Below, piece by piece: positions 1 through 10,397 of a stretch of DNA of 64,000 bases. The notes beneath the pieces are model-generated. The model was not told the origin of the DNA, did no database searches, and saw nothing but the letters and a program-made list of their open reading frames with translations. A program made the position numbers and the translations under genes. Position 1 is the first letter of the stretch. Every line of letters begins with the position of its first letter. The DNA comes from Actinomycetota bacterium. GTDB lineage: Bacteria > Actinomycetota > Actinomycetes > Actinomycetales > Microbacteriaceae. The DNA lies in contig JAUZFP010000094.1 in the NCBI GenBank assembly GCA_030838475.1, positions 1 through 64,000 on the forward strand, given 5' to 3'.

Positions 1-1
1 G

Positions 2-472
2 ACCGGAACCGCGCCCGCTGGGGTTGTCATCGACACCGGGTCGGCCGGGATCATCCCGGGGATCCAGGACCAGACTCTTACCTACCAGGTCACCAATAGC
101 GGCAGCTCGGCGACACCCGCCGCGATCGGCTCCATCCACGTCGTCAGCACGAGCGTCACCGATACGACGCGGTGGGCGGACATCCGCCCCTATCTCTCGG
201 TCACCGTCGCAGTAAACGGGGGTGCGGCAATTACCGTGCCGTCGAGCGCGATCACGTCGACCGGGATCGACGCGACGCTGTCGTTCAGCGCCAACGTTCA
301 ACCCGGCGCGACGGTACCGGTGGTCGTCGAGCTCACAATTCCGGCATCCGCAGGCACGATCGACCTGTTGCGAACCCTGCAACCCGATCGGAGCACCGGT
401 CTGACGATCGCTTCGATCATCGCAATCGCACCGGTGTTCACTCTCACGCAGACCTCGATTGCGGCACCATGA
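2..472 (+). CDS. Secreted/surface protein, 5' end outside window
   Basis: Open frame already running at the window edge and ending in TGA at 470-472; only the last 156 residues are visible. They are rich in Thr, Ser, Val and Ala and alternate hydrophobic and polar residues (for example SGSSATPAAIGSIHVVSTSV), as expected for beta-sandwich extracellular modules. No cysteines and no membrane segment are seen in this part. The stop overlaps the ATG of the next gene (ATGA), so it is translationally coupled to another exported protein and then to an LPxTG-type protein. It is therefore probably a cell-surface component, perhaps of the TasA-like/alternate-signal exported type found in Actinobacteria. 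The family cannot be fixed without the N-terminus. Confidence 0.6.
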   Translation, partial: TGTAPAGVVIDTGSAGIIPGIQDQTLTYQVTNSGSSATPAAIGSIHVVSTSVTDTTRWADIRPYLSVTVAVNGGAAITVPSSAITSTGIDATLSFSANVQPGATVPVVVELTIPASAGTIDLLRTLQPDRSTGLTIASIIAIAPVFTLTQTSIAAP

Positions 473-1467
473 GGCAGCGACGCGGACTCCGGATGATGCG
501 TCCCGTCGCGCTCGCGGTCGGGTTTGCGGTACTGCTGATGGCAATCCCCGCGAACGGAACCGGCGCGACCTGGACGACGACCACAACCGCCACGACCGCG
601 GCAGCCGGGACGGGACAATGGTGCGCGGCACCGGATCCGAGTGAGGTCGGCGCGCGCTTCATCCGACTGAGCACGGTGACGACGAACGTCGGAACCAACC
701 AGCAGATGGCCATCATCCCCGTCGCGAACAACGCGGCCTGGGGCGGGGGAACCGGAGTGAAAACGCTGAACGTGCGCCTGTGGGGTTGTCAGACGGCGCC
801 GGTTGGGAGTCTTCGCGTGACCGCGTGGTCGAATCCGTCTACCGCCCTCGGTATGACCTGGCTCGCGGGAGGCGCCGTAGCGCCAGCTTCGCGGCTCAAT
901 CCGGCGAGCGCCGCTGGGATTGACCTGAAGACTCGTGCGCAGTTGGCAACGGTCACCGGAGCGCCGCCTCCGCTGCTCGGCAGTCCGTCGGGTGATGTGC
1001 GACGCTACAGCTGGATTATCGCGGGCGGACGCACAAATGCGTCTTCGGCCGCCGAGGCTACCGATCCCCCGCAGTGCACCTACTTCACAAACCTGCTCGG
1101 TAGTGCCGCCTGCCCCGTAGACATCACCAACTCGTTGGGCGGGGATAGCGCCTTCGCGAACCTTTTCAATGTCACTCCATGGAGCGGATCGACAATCAGC
1201 TCAGTCACATACACGGCGCACACCTGGGCCACCCAGTCGGCGACCGGTTGGGGGACCGCAAACGGCTGGCTCAATGTGACCTGTGGCGTCCTTGCGCTTC
1301 TCGAGTGCGGGACAAATGTCACCACAACCTTCCTGAACGGGACTTCGGCGTCGGATGCTTCGCTGCTTGCCAGCTCCAATGGCAATCTCCTGCAATGGGT
1401 GGTCGTTCAGTGGACGGGGACGACCCCGCCGCCCTCCGACCTCGTGCTCGAGGTGTTTCTGCAGTGA
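469..1467 (+). CDS. Secreted protein of unknown function (332 aa)
   Basis: The ORF track begins this frame at 172, but the ATG at 469 overlaps the previous stop and is followed at once by a signal peptide (basic MRQRRGLRMMRP, then a hydrophobic stretch ending near AIPANGTGA), so 469 is the likely start. The mature part starts with a Thr-rich run, then an acidic/aromatic domain with six or so cysteines (WCAAPD, WGCQTAP, PPQCTYF, AACPVD, VTCGVLALLECG) that could form disulfides. There is no membrane anchor or sortase signal of its own. It lies between two other surface-type genes, with 4-base overlaps on both sides, so the three are probably one operon. No known family is recognised; a structural role at the cell surface is inferred from context. 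Confidence 0.7.
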   Translation: MRQRRGLRMMRPVALAVGFAVLLMAIPANGTGATWTTTTTATTAAAGTGQWCAAPDPSEVGARFIRLSTVTTNVGTNQQMAIIPVANNAAWGGGTGVKTLNVRLWGCQTAPVGSLRVTAWSNPSTALGMTWLAGGAVAPASRLNPASAAGIDLKTRAQLATVTGAPPPLLGSPSGDVRRYSWIIAGGRTNASSAAEATDPPQCTYFTNLLGSAACPVDITNSLGGDSAFANLFNVTPWSGSTISSVTYTAHTWATQSATGWGTANGWLNVTCGVLALLECGTNVTTTFLNGTSASDASLLASSNGNLLQWVVVQWTGTTPPPSDLVLEVFLQ

Positions 1468-2105
1468 ACGTTCTGGGTGTGCTGATGGCGATCGTGATTG
1501 CGGCGACGCCGTCACCGACCACCACCGACTGGACGGTCACTCCCGTGTTCGGGCCCGCCATTTCGGCGCCAGGAACAAGCATGAACCCCGCCCTGGTTCC
1601 CGGGCAGTCAAGCACGAGCGGCTACCTGATTACTCACACCGATGCCATCCACGGACCCCTGGATGTGACCGCCGCGTCGACGGATGCCGCAAGTAGTTTC
1701 GAGGACCACCTTCTGGTGACGGTCGCGGTGAACGGCGTCGTGGGGCAGACGACGACGCTCGGCCAACTGCTGCGGCACTCCGGTGTCGTGCGGGGGACCA
1801 CCGCCCTCCCGAGTGGTCCCGCGATGCTGACCGTGACGGTGGAACTCGATCCGGCCTCGACCTCCGTGCAGCGACTCCGCCTCGTCGACTTCACCCTCTT
1901 TGTCACCGTGAGTGACGAGGTCGTGCCACTCGCGGGGCCGCCGAGCGATCCGACGAGGGGACTTCCGGGGCTCCCGATCACGGGCCAGACGGTTTCGCTC
2001 GCGGCCATCCTGCTCGGCGGTTTACTCATCGTCGGCGGGACCGTTCTCGTCCTTCGCAGGCGGCGGAGAAAGCCCGTCGCGAACATAGCGCAGGCGACCG
2101 ACTGA
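1464..2105 (+). CDS. LPxTG-type cell-wall anchored protein (213 aa)
   Basis: The GTG at 1464 overlaps the previous stop (GTGA) and gives a short hydrophobic signal segment (VNVLGVLMAIVIAATPSP). The upstream ORF start at 1179 would run across the previous gene and is rejected. The body resembles the partial protein at the window start: Thr/Ser/Val-rich, no cysteine. The C-terminus has a textbook sorting signal: LPITG, about 20 hydrophobic residues (SLAAILLGGLLIVGGTVLVL), then RRRRRK. A sortase should cleave between T and G and attach the protein to peptidoglycan. The only sortase-fold gene in this window (59.8 kb) lacks the catalytic cysteine, so the acting enzyme must be elsewhere. Third gene of a coupled surface-protein operon. 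Confidence 0.8.
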   Translation: MNVLGVLMAIVIAATPSPTTTDWTVTPVFGPAISAPGTSMNPALVPGQSSTSGYLITHTDAIHGPLDVTAASTDAASSFEDHLLVTVAVNGVVGQTTTLGQLLRHSGVVRGTTALPSGPAMLTVTVELDPASTSVQRLRLVDFTLFVTVSDEVVPLAGPPSDPTRGLPGLPITGQTVSLAAILLGGLLIVGGTVLVLRRRRRKPVANIAQATD

Positions 2106-2121
2106 GGTCGGAGCCGCCGAC

Positions 2122-2133
2122 TATCCTTTAGGG
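2122..2133 (+). promoter_or_regulatory. Predicted leaderless promoter of dnaX
   Basis: TATCCT at 2122-2127 is followed by six bases and the GTG start of dnaX. This spacing puts the transcription start at or next to the start codon, and there is no Shine-Dalgarno sequence, so a leaderless mRNA is likely. The -35 region is not obvious. Confidence 0.45.
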
Positions 2134-4062
2134 GTGGCCACTGCCCTGTATCGCCGGTATCGTCCGGAGACGTTCGCCGAGTTGATCGGCCAGTCGCAGG
2201 TGACCGATCCGCTTCGCACGGCGTTGCGCACCGACCGGGTGAACCACGCCTATCTCTTCAGCGGGCCCCGTGGATGCGGCAAGACCACCTCCGCACGCAT
2301 CCTCGCGCGGTGCCTGAACTGTGTTGAGGGTCCGACAGACACGCCGTGCGGCAAGTGCCCCAGCTGCATCGAGCTGTCGCGCGACGGCGGGGGATCGCTG
2401 GACGTCGTCGAGATCGATGCCGCGTCCCACAACGGTGTCGATGACGCGCGAGACCTTCGCGAGCGTGCGGTGTTCGCACCCGCCCGGGATCGCTACAAGA
2501 TCTTCATCCTCGACGAAGCGCACATGGTCACGCCGCAGGGGTTCAACGCGCTCCTGAAAATCGTCGAAGAGCCACCGGAGCACGTGAAGTTCATCTTCGC
2601 GACGACCGAGCCCGAGAAGGTCATCGGCACGATCCGGTCGCGCACGCACCACTACCCGTTCCGGCTGGTGCCGCCCGCGCAGATGCTCGAGTACACGCAG
2701 ACGCTCTGCGATGCCGAGGGCATCACTGTCGCGCCCGGAGTACTGTCGCTCGTGGTTCGTGCCGGCGGCGGCTCGGTACGCGACACGCTCTCGCTGCTCG
2801 ACCAGCTCATGGCCGGGTCCGATCCTTCGACGAGCACAGGCACGGTACACATCGAGTACGAGCGCGCGGTCGCGCTGCTCGGCTACACCAACAGCGCCCT
2901 CCTCGACGAGGTCATCGACTCGATCGGCGCTCGCGACTCCGCCGCCGCGTTCACCGCGGTCGATCGCGTCATCCAGACCGGGCAGGATCCGCGACGGTTC
3001 GTCGAAGACCTGCTCGAACGCTTCCGCGACCTGATCGTCGTCGCGGCTACGACGGCCGAGGGTGCGGCGGCGGTGCTTCGCGGTGTCCCGCAGGACGAGC
3101 TCGACCGCATGGCCGTGCAGGCCAAGAAGTTCGGCGATGCCGAACTGTCGAGGGCAGCGGATGTCGCCAACGCGGCGCTCACGGAGATGACGGGCGCGAC
3201 ATCCCCGCGTCTCCACCTCGAACTGATGGTCGCGCGCATCCTCGTTCCCGAAAGCGACGAATCCGAGCGCGGTGCGCTCGCTCGCGTCGAGCGGCTCGAG
3301 CGACGGATCGGGGTGGATGGCTCGGCCGTTGCCGCTCCGCCGACCACTCCCGTCGCGCCGGTCGCAAAGACAGCACCGCCGACGGCCAAAGCGCCCGAGC
3401 GGCCTGTGCCCGAGCCGGTTGCGCCCGCGCCAGCTGCGCCCGCGCCGACGCCCGCCGTAATCGAGGCCGTCGCCGAAGCCAAAACCGTCAGCCTGCAGCA
3501 AATGCGCGACTCCTGGCCAGAAATTCTCGAGTCAGTTAAAGAGAAGCGCAACGCGTGGATGGTCGTCTACACGAGCCAGGCCCGCGCCCTCGAGGGCGAC
3601 GTACTGACCCTGACCTTTCCCAACGAGACGGATGTCGCGAGCTTTAAGAAACCGCAGGGTCCAGGCGAGAGCGTTAGCGAGATCCTCCGGAGCGCCATCC
3701 TGTCGATTCTCGGTCTCCGCGTGAAATTCATCGCGAAGGTCGAGCCGACGATGGCCGCGGTGGCGGAGGAGATCGCCGTGTCCGAAGCCGATGCGCCGGA
3801 GCCAACGGAACCCGACTCCGAGCCCCCCGTAGATGAGGCCGGATGGGCGGTCGCCGAGATCCCCGGATCCGTCGAGGCAGAACCTGTAGCCACGGCGAAG
3901 TCTGACCGGGCGCCAAAAGCTAGCGTGCCAGCTAAATCATCCACACCGGCGAGCGTCGCCGAGTCCCAGCGCTACGGCGAGTCGGTGGTGCGCGAGATCC
4001 TCGGCGCCAGCTTCATCGAAGAGCAGGCCGTCGTCCCCCGAGTGACCCCGAGAGACAACTAA
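2134..4062 (+). CDS. dnaX: DNA polymerase III subunits gamma/tau
   Basis: Clamp-loader ATPase that builds the replisome and loads the beta clamp. An AAA+ domain occupies roughly residues 1-230: Walker A GPRGCGKTTSA, zinc-binding cysteines (CLNC...CGKCPSC), Walker B ILDEAHM and the sensor/arginine region TTEPEKVIGTIRSR. Domain III follows, then a Pro/Ala-rich linker (about residues 395-450) and a C-terminal tau-like region, for 642 aa in total. The GTG start fits the conserved ALYRRYRPETF beginning and a leaderless promoter. recR follows after three bases, the classic dnaX-recR pairing. No ffs (SRP RNA) gene fits in the 28-base spacer upstream. No obvious frameshift site for a short gamma form was noticed. 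Confidence 0.97.
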   Translation: MATALYRRYRPETFAELIGQSQVTDPLRTALRTDRVNHAYLFSGPRGCGKTTSARILARCLNCVEGPTDTPCGKCPSCIELSRDGGGSLDVVEIDAASHNGVDDARDLRERAVFAPARDRYKIFILDEAHMVTPQGFNALLKIVEEPPEHVKFIFATTEPEKVIGTIRSRTHHYPFRLVPPAQMLEYTQTLCDAEGITVAPGVLSLVVRAGGGSVRDTLSLLDQLMAGSDPSTSTGTVHIEYERAVALLGYTNSALLDEVIDSIGARDSAAAFTAVDRVIQTGQDPRRFVEDLLERFRDLIVVAATTAEGAAAVLRGVPQDELDRMAVQAKKFGDAELSRAADVANAALTEMTGATSPRLHLELMVARILVPESDESERGALARVERLERRIGVDGSAVAAPPTTPVAPVAKTAPPTAKAPERPVPEPVAPAPAAPAPTPAVIEAVAEAKTVSLQQMRDSWPEILESVKEKRNAWMVVYTSQARALEGDVLTLTFPNETDVASFKKPQGPGESVSEILRSAILSILGLRVKFIAKVEPTMAAVAEEIAVSEADAPEPTEPDSEPPVDEAGWAVAEIPGSVEAEPVATAKSDRAPKASVPAKSSTPASVAESQRYGESVVREILGASFIEEQAVVPRVTPRDN

Positions 4063-4065
4063 CCC

Positions 4066-4665
4066 GTGTACGAGGGAATCGTGCAGGACCTGATCGACGA
4101 ACTCGGTCGGCTGCCCGGAATCGGGCCGAAGTCGGCGCAGCGCATCGCGTTCCACATCCTGACCACCGAGAGCTTCGATGTCACTCACCTTGCCGAGGTG
4201 TTGATGACGGTCAAGGAGAAGGTGCGCTTCTGCGAGATCTGCGGCAACGTCACCGAGGAAGAGAAGTGCAACATCTGCCGTGACCCGCGGCGCTCTGCGG
4301 CGACCATCTGCGTCGTCGAGGAGGCGAAGGATGTCCAGGCCATTGAGCGCACTCGGGAATTCCGCGGCCTGTACCACGTGCTCGGCGGCGCGATCAGCCC
4401 GATCGATGGCATCGGACCGGACGACCTCAACATCCGCAAGCTGGTGCAGCGTCTCGCCGATGGCACGGTGACCGAGGTCATCATCGCGACCGACCCGAAC
4501 CTCGAGGGCGAGGCGACGGCGACATATCTGAGCCGACTGCTCGTGCAGCCCAACCTCACGGTGACGCGCCTCGCATCCGGTCTCCCGGTCGGCGGCGACC
4601 TCGAGTACGCAGACGAAGTCACGCTCGGCAGGGCCTTCGAGGGACGCCGGCTCGTCGAGCAATAG
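4066..4665 (+). CDS. recR: Recombination mediator RecR
   Basis: RecR acts with RecF/RecO to load RecA at gapped DNA. At 199 aa it has the normal length: N-terminal helix-hairpin-helix ([19 protein letters not shown]), a four-cysteine zinc finger ([16 protein letters not shown]), then a Toprim domain ([16 protein letters not shown] ... [14 protein letters not shown]). GTG start three bases after the dnaX stop, so co-transcribed with it. Confidence 0.97.
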   Translation: MYEGIVQDLIDELGRLPGIGPKSAQRIAFHILTTESFDVTHLAEVLMTVKEKVRFCEICGNVTEEEKCNICRDPRRSAATICVVEEAKDVQAIERTREFRGLYHVLGGAISPIDGIGPDDLNIRKLVQRLADGTVTEVIIATDPNLEGEATATYLSRLLVQPNLTVTRLASGLPVGGDLEYADEVTLGRAFEGRRLVEQ

Positions 4666-4739
4666 TTCCGCGTCGGAGCGCCAGTTTTCGGGACATTACA
4701 CTGAAGGCTGCACAATTTCGTCGTCCCCAGGAGTGCCGC

Positions 4740-7087
<2,348 letters not shown>

Positions 7088-7095
7088 CCCTCCCC

Positions 7096-7144
7096 GCTCA
7101 ACAGGACGAATTCGGCCTCGGGGTTACTCAACAGGAGAATTCGG
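7096..7144 (+). repeat. Pair of TCAACAGGA...TTCGG repeats, left flank
   Basis: Two tandem copies of a ~19-base unit (CTCAACAGGACGAATTCGG at 7097-7115 and CTCAACAGGAGAATTCGG at 7127-7144) lie between asd and the end of the AbiEi/DUF559 gene. The same unit occurs twice on the opposite strand at the other side of that gene (8130-8180), so the gene sits between two oppositely oriented repeat pairs. Confidence 0.7.
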
Positions 7145-8029
7145 GAGTGTTGTGCTGACCGCTCCTGTTACGTCGACTTCAGGTCGACCGGACCTGAGCC
7201 GGGCGAGGATGACGTCGATGCACCACTCCAGTTCGAATTGGATGAGCTGATAGTCGAAGCGGAGGCTGCCGAAGCTGCCAAGGACGGCGTTTCCGTCTCG
7301 CACCCGGTCCCGATGCTGGCTACTGGGCGGGTCGTGGAACTGACGGCTATCGACTTCGACGATAAGCCAGTCGTCTATCAGCAGGTCCACGAAGCCCACT
7401 CGATTGATCGCCGCTTGCGGTTCGACCTTCAGCCCGGCTGCCGCGCATGCAACGCGAAGTTTCGACTCAGTGCCGGACATGGATCGACTATCCAGCTCTC
7501 GACGCATCCCGCGAAGATGCCCCGGCAGCGCTTCGAGAAGGAGACCGAGCCCGGCCGCACTCAGCATCCGCTGATGTAAGGCGCTGTCGACTGACGCCAC
7601 GAGGGACGGCCGGTCGACCGCTCTCGCGTGCTGCACGAGCGCGTCGATGAGACTGACTCGCCACTGTCGATCGCCCGTGTTCGGGAACCGCGTGATCGCC
7701 CAGATTCGTCGCTCCCCACTCGCAACGGGTGGCAAACGGCTGGCGCTTGGCTGGGTTGCGACGACGAGGTCCTCTCCGTCAGACCAAACACCGTAGCTCT
7801 GCAAGGCCGAATGGCCGCCGAGAATTCCGCCCAACTCGAGCGCCCTCATCGCGTCGACCGGCGCGAGAGGAGAGCTGAGCCACCCGCGCCGGGGCACCGC
7901 CACTTTGCCGGCCGCGATGGCTTGTGCGATCGACCTGGTCGACACGCCCATGGAGATCAGTTGCGACCTGCGTGCAATGCCCCCGAACCGGCTCAGGTCT
8001 CGCGAAATGTCTCGTGCCACGGGGTCCAC
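7124..8029 (-). CDS. AbiEi-like HTH + DUF559 nuclease-fold protein
   Basis: The N-terminal part has a winged-helix segment like the antitoxin/regulator domain of AbiEi proteins (RSQLISMGVSTRSIAQAIAAGKV...RRGW). The C-terminal part has the VSR/DUF559 endonuclease-like signature: GFVDLLIDDWLIVEVDSR, with the acidic D...E-D pattern, then an RDRVRDGNAVLGSFG region. This layout is common in Actinobacteria, but its function is not established. The track start at 8248 would run the N-terminus through flanking repeats. I prefer the GTG at 8029, which lies 5 bases after a TATCCT box with TTGGCA 16 bases upstream, giving a leaderless start and 301 aa. Oriented against both neighbours and bracketed by repeats, it looks like an inserted cassette. 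Confidence 0.7.
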   Translation of the reverse strand: MDPVARDISRDLSRFGGIARRSQLISMGVSTRSIAQAIAAGKVAVPRRGWLSSPLAPVDAMRALELGGILGGHSALQSYGVWSDGEDLVVATQPSASRLPPVASGERRIWAITRFPNTGDRQWRVSLIDALVQHARAVDRPSLVASVDSALHQRMLSAAGLGLLLEALPGHLRGMRRELDSRSMSGTESKLRVACAAAGLKVEPQAAINRVGFVDLLIDDWLIVEVDSRQFHDPPSSQHRDRVRDGNAVLGSFGSLRFDYQLIQFELEWCIDVILARLRSGRPEVDVTGAVSTTLPNSPVE

Positions 8030-8129
8030 GGTGAAGGATATTTGACGGCAAGAACCTGCCAATGGCGATTCTGTGGAGGTGATCGACGCAGACTGGGATG
8101 TGTTCGACAGGAGGCGACTCCGGGCATGA

Positions 8130-8180
8130 CCGGAATCGTCCTGTTGATCGAGCCAGACACCGAATTTCTCCTGTTGAGTC
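8130..8180 (-). repeat. Pair of TCAACAGGA...TTCGG repeats, right flank
   Basis: On the minus strand, GACTCAACAGGAGAAATTCGG (8180-8160) and GATCAACAGGACGATTCCGG (8149-8130) repeat the two units found at 7096-7144. They lie upstream of the AbiEi/DUF559 gene and explain the low-quality N-terminal extension of the ORF-track entry. Confidence 0.7.
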
Positions 8181-8246
8181 CGAATGTGGCCGAATCGGAA
8201 CACAAAATGGGGCCGCCGTTCAGGGGAGCGGTGTCGAATAGCTGTC

Positions 8247-8825
8247 ATGAGCGAAGCCCGGGTCGCCTTCTACGGCGACTCATACACACTCGGCGTCGGC
8301 GCAACGAGTCCGGTGCGGCGGTGGTCGACGATCGTCTGCGCCGCGCGCGGGTGGCGAGAGTTCAACCCGAGCGTCAACGGCCTCGGCTTCGTGCGGAACC
8401 GCACAAACTTCGGCGACGGCGACCTGCCAAGCCAGATCGTCGCGAGCAGACCCGACATCGTGTTCGTCGCGATGGGCCTCAACGACAACTTCGGATTCGC
8501 CACCGACTCCGATCGGATCCGGGTGCAGGTCTCGACCGACCTCGAATACCTGCGGCTCGCACTGCCGATGGCGCGCTTCATCGTTGTCGAGCCGTTCTGG
8601 TACACGGATGACCGTCCGGACTCACTCAGCGTGATCACCGGTTGGATCAAGGCGGCGGCCGAGTTCATCGACGCCGACTACATCATCGGGGCCTCCCACT
8701 GGCTCGAGCACCACCCGGAGTGGATGGCCGCCGACGGGCTGCACCCGAACGTCGACGGCTACGCGCGTATGGCCGAACTGATGGATGTCGCGCTCGCCGC
8801 GCTGCGACTGCCGGCCCTGGTCTGA
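8247..8825 (+). CDS. SGNH/GDSL-type hydrolase
   Basis: 192-residue esterase or acyl-hydrolase of the SGNH fold. Block I is FYGDSYTLG with the nucleophile Ser; block III is MGLNDNFG (Asn); block V is DGLHPNVDGY with the catalytic Asp and His. No signal peptide is seen, so it is probably cytoplasmic. The ATG at 8247 matches the family start (MSEARVAFYGDSYT); the track start at 8184 adds repeat-like sequence and is rejected. It stands alone between the repeat-flanked cassette and mqo. Substrate unknown. Confidence 0.85.
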   Translation: MSEARVAFYGDSYTLGVGATSPVRRWSTIVCAARGWREFNPSVNGLGFVRNRTNFGDGDLPSQIVASRPDIVFVAMGLNDNFGFATDSDRIRVQVSTDLEYLRLALPMARFIVVEPFWYTDDRPDSLSVITGWIKAAAEFIDADYIIGASHWLEHHPEWMAADGLHPNVDGYARMAELMDVALAALRLPALV

Positions 8826-8868
8826 CCGGCGGCCGAGACTCCGGCGTGCGAATCGATAAACTGAGGCA

Positions 8869-10338
8869 GTGAACAAACCCATCGACGTTGCCCTCATCGG
8901 TGGCGGGATCATGAGTGCCACCCTCGGGACCCTGCTCAAGCAACTTGAACCCACCTGGCACATCCAAATTTTCGAGCGACTCTCCGAGGTTGCCCTCGAA
9001 AGCTCGAACCCGTGGAACAACGCCGGCACCGGCCACTCCGCGCTCTGCGAACTGAACTACACGCCGGAACTCCCGGACGGAACGATCGACATCTCTGGTG
9101 CGGTCAAGGTCAACGAGCAGTTCCAGGTGTCACGGCAGTTCTGGTCGCACCTGCTCGAGGTGGGCGCCCTGCCCGATCCGAGTGCGTTCATCAACTCGAC
9201 CCCGCACATGAGCTTCGTCTGGGGCGAGGACAACGTCGAGTATCTGCGCAAGCGTTACGAGGCTCTCAAGGATCACCCGCTGTTCGCGGGGATGGAGTTC
9301 AGTACGGACGCGGCCGTGATTCGCGGCTGGGCACCCCTGCTGATTCCCGGCCGCCGGAAGGACCAGCCGATCGCCGCCACGCACATCGCGGCGGGAACGG
9401 ACGTCGACTTCGGTGCCCTGACCCACCTGCTCACGGATTACCTGACCGGAAACGGCGCCGCCCTCATTCTCGAAGAGAGCGTTACGAACCTGAAGCGTAA
9501 GAACGGGCTGTGGCGCATCAGCACTCGGCACACCGTCGGGAACACGCCCGAGGTCTACGACGCCAGGTTCGTCTTCGTCGGGGCGGGCGGCTACGCGCTC
9601 GGCCTGCTGCAGAAGTCCGGCATCAAGGAGATTCGCGGTTTCGGCGGGTTCCCGGTGAGCGGCGAGTTCCTGCGAACGGACAATCAGGCTCTGGTGAAGA
9701 AGCACCAGGCGAAGGTCTACGGCAAACCGGCGCTCGGCGCACCGCCGATGTCTGTGCCCCACTTGGACACCCGCGTCGTCGACGGGCAGGCCAGCCTGAT
9801 GTTCGGGCCGTACGCGGGCTTCAGCCCCAAGTTCCTGAAGAGCGGATCGGCGTTCGACCTGATCCGATCCATCCGCTGGCACAACCTGATTCCGATGATT
9901 GCTGCTGGTGCGAGCAACCTGGGGCTCGTGCGCTATCTGGTCAGCCAACTGCTCGCCCTGCCGTCAACGAAGTTCGACGCGCTGCGGGAGTTCTTCCCCG
10001 ACGGCGACCCCGCCGACTGGTATCGGATCACCGCGGGCCAGCGCGTGCAAGTCATCAAGAAGGACGCCAGGAAGGGCGGCGTTTTGCAGTTTGGCACCGA
10101 GGTTGTCGCGGCGACCGACGGCAGCATCGCCGGCCTGCTCGGCGCATCGCCAGGGGCGTCGACCGCCGTCCCGATCATGCTCGGCCTGGTCGAGAAGTGC
10201 TTCCCCGGTTCGATGGATGCGTGGCGGCCGAAGCTCGCAAAGATGGTGCCGAGCTATGGCAAGCAGCTCTCCGACAATGCGACCTTCGCCGCGAAGACGA
10301 TGACCGAGACGGCGAAGGAACTCCAGATCGCTCGCTAA
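8869..10338 (+). CDS. mqo: Malate:quinone oxidoreductase
   Basis: Membrane-associated FAD enzyme that oxidises malate to oxaloacetate and reduces quinone, replacing or supplementing malate dehydrogenase in the TCA cycle. At 489 aa it has the dinucleotide fold VALIGGGIMSATLG, the family block ESSNPWNNAGTGHSALCELNYTP, and the C-terminal LLGASPGAST...CFP region. GTG start; TAAACT (8857-8862) lies six bases before it, so the mRNA is probably leaderless. Monocistronic by context. Confidence 0.96.
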   Translation: MNKPIDVALIGGGIMSATLGTLLKQLEPTWHIQIFERLSEVALESSNPWNNAGTGHSALCELNYTPELPDGTIDISGAVKVNEQFQVSRQFWSHLLEVGALPDPSAFINSTPHMSFVWGEDNVEYLRKRYEALKDHPLFAGMEFSTDAAVIRGWAPLLIPGRRKDQPIAATHIAAGTDVDFGALTHLLTDYLTGNGAALILEESVTNLKRKNGLWRISTRHTVGNTPEVYDARFVFVGAGGYALGLLQKSGIKEIRGFGGFPVSGEFLRTDNQALVKKHQAKVYGKPALGAPPMSVPHLDTRVVDGQASLMFGPYAGFSPKFLKSGSAFDLIRSIRWHNLIPMIAAGASNLGLVRYLVSQLLALPSTKFDALREFFPDGDPADWYRITAGQRVQVIKKDARKGGVLQFGTEVVAATDGSIAGLLGASPGASTAVPIMLGLVEKCFPGSMDAWRPKLAKMVPSYGKQLSDNATFAAKTMTETAKELQIAR

Positions 10339-10370
10339 ACCTCGGGTCGAGCTTGTGAGACCTTGACGGA

Positions 10371-10392
10371 CATTCGAATGTATGTTCGAATG
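10371..10392 (+). promoter_or_regulatory. LexA-type SOS box
   Basis: Perfect inverted repeat CATTCGAA-(6)-TTCGAATG containing TCGAATGTATGTTCGA (10374-10389), one base off the actinobacterial LexA consensus TCGAAC-N4-GTTCGA. It lies 6 bases before the start of the radical SAM gene and just after a TTGACG box (10363-10368), so bound LexA would block the promoter. Its orthologue in mycobacteria, Rv2578c, has been reported as LexA-controlled. Confidence 0.85.
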
Positions 10393-10397
10393 ACTGG

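Noticed and set aside
2128-3501. 457-aa minus-strand ORF opposite dnaX
   Set aside because: Arg/Gly/Asp-rich shadow produced by high GC; dnaX has full domain support.
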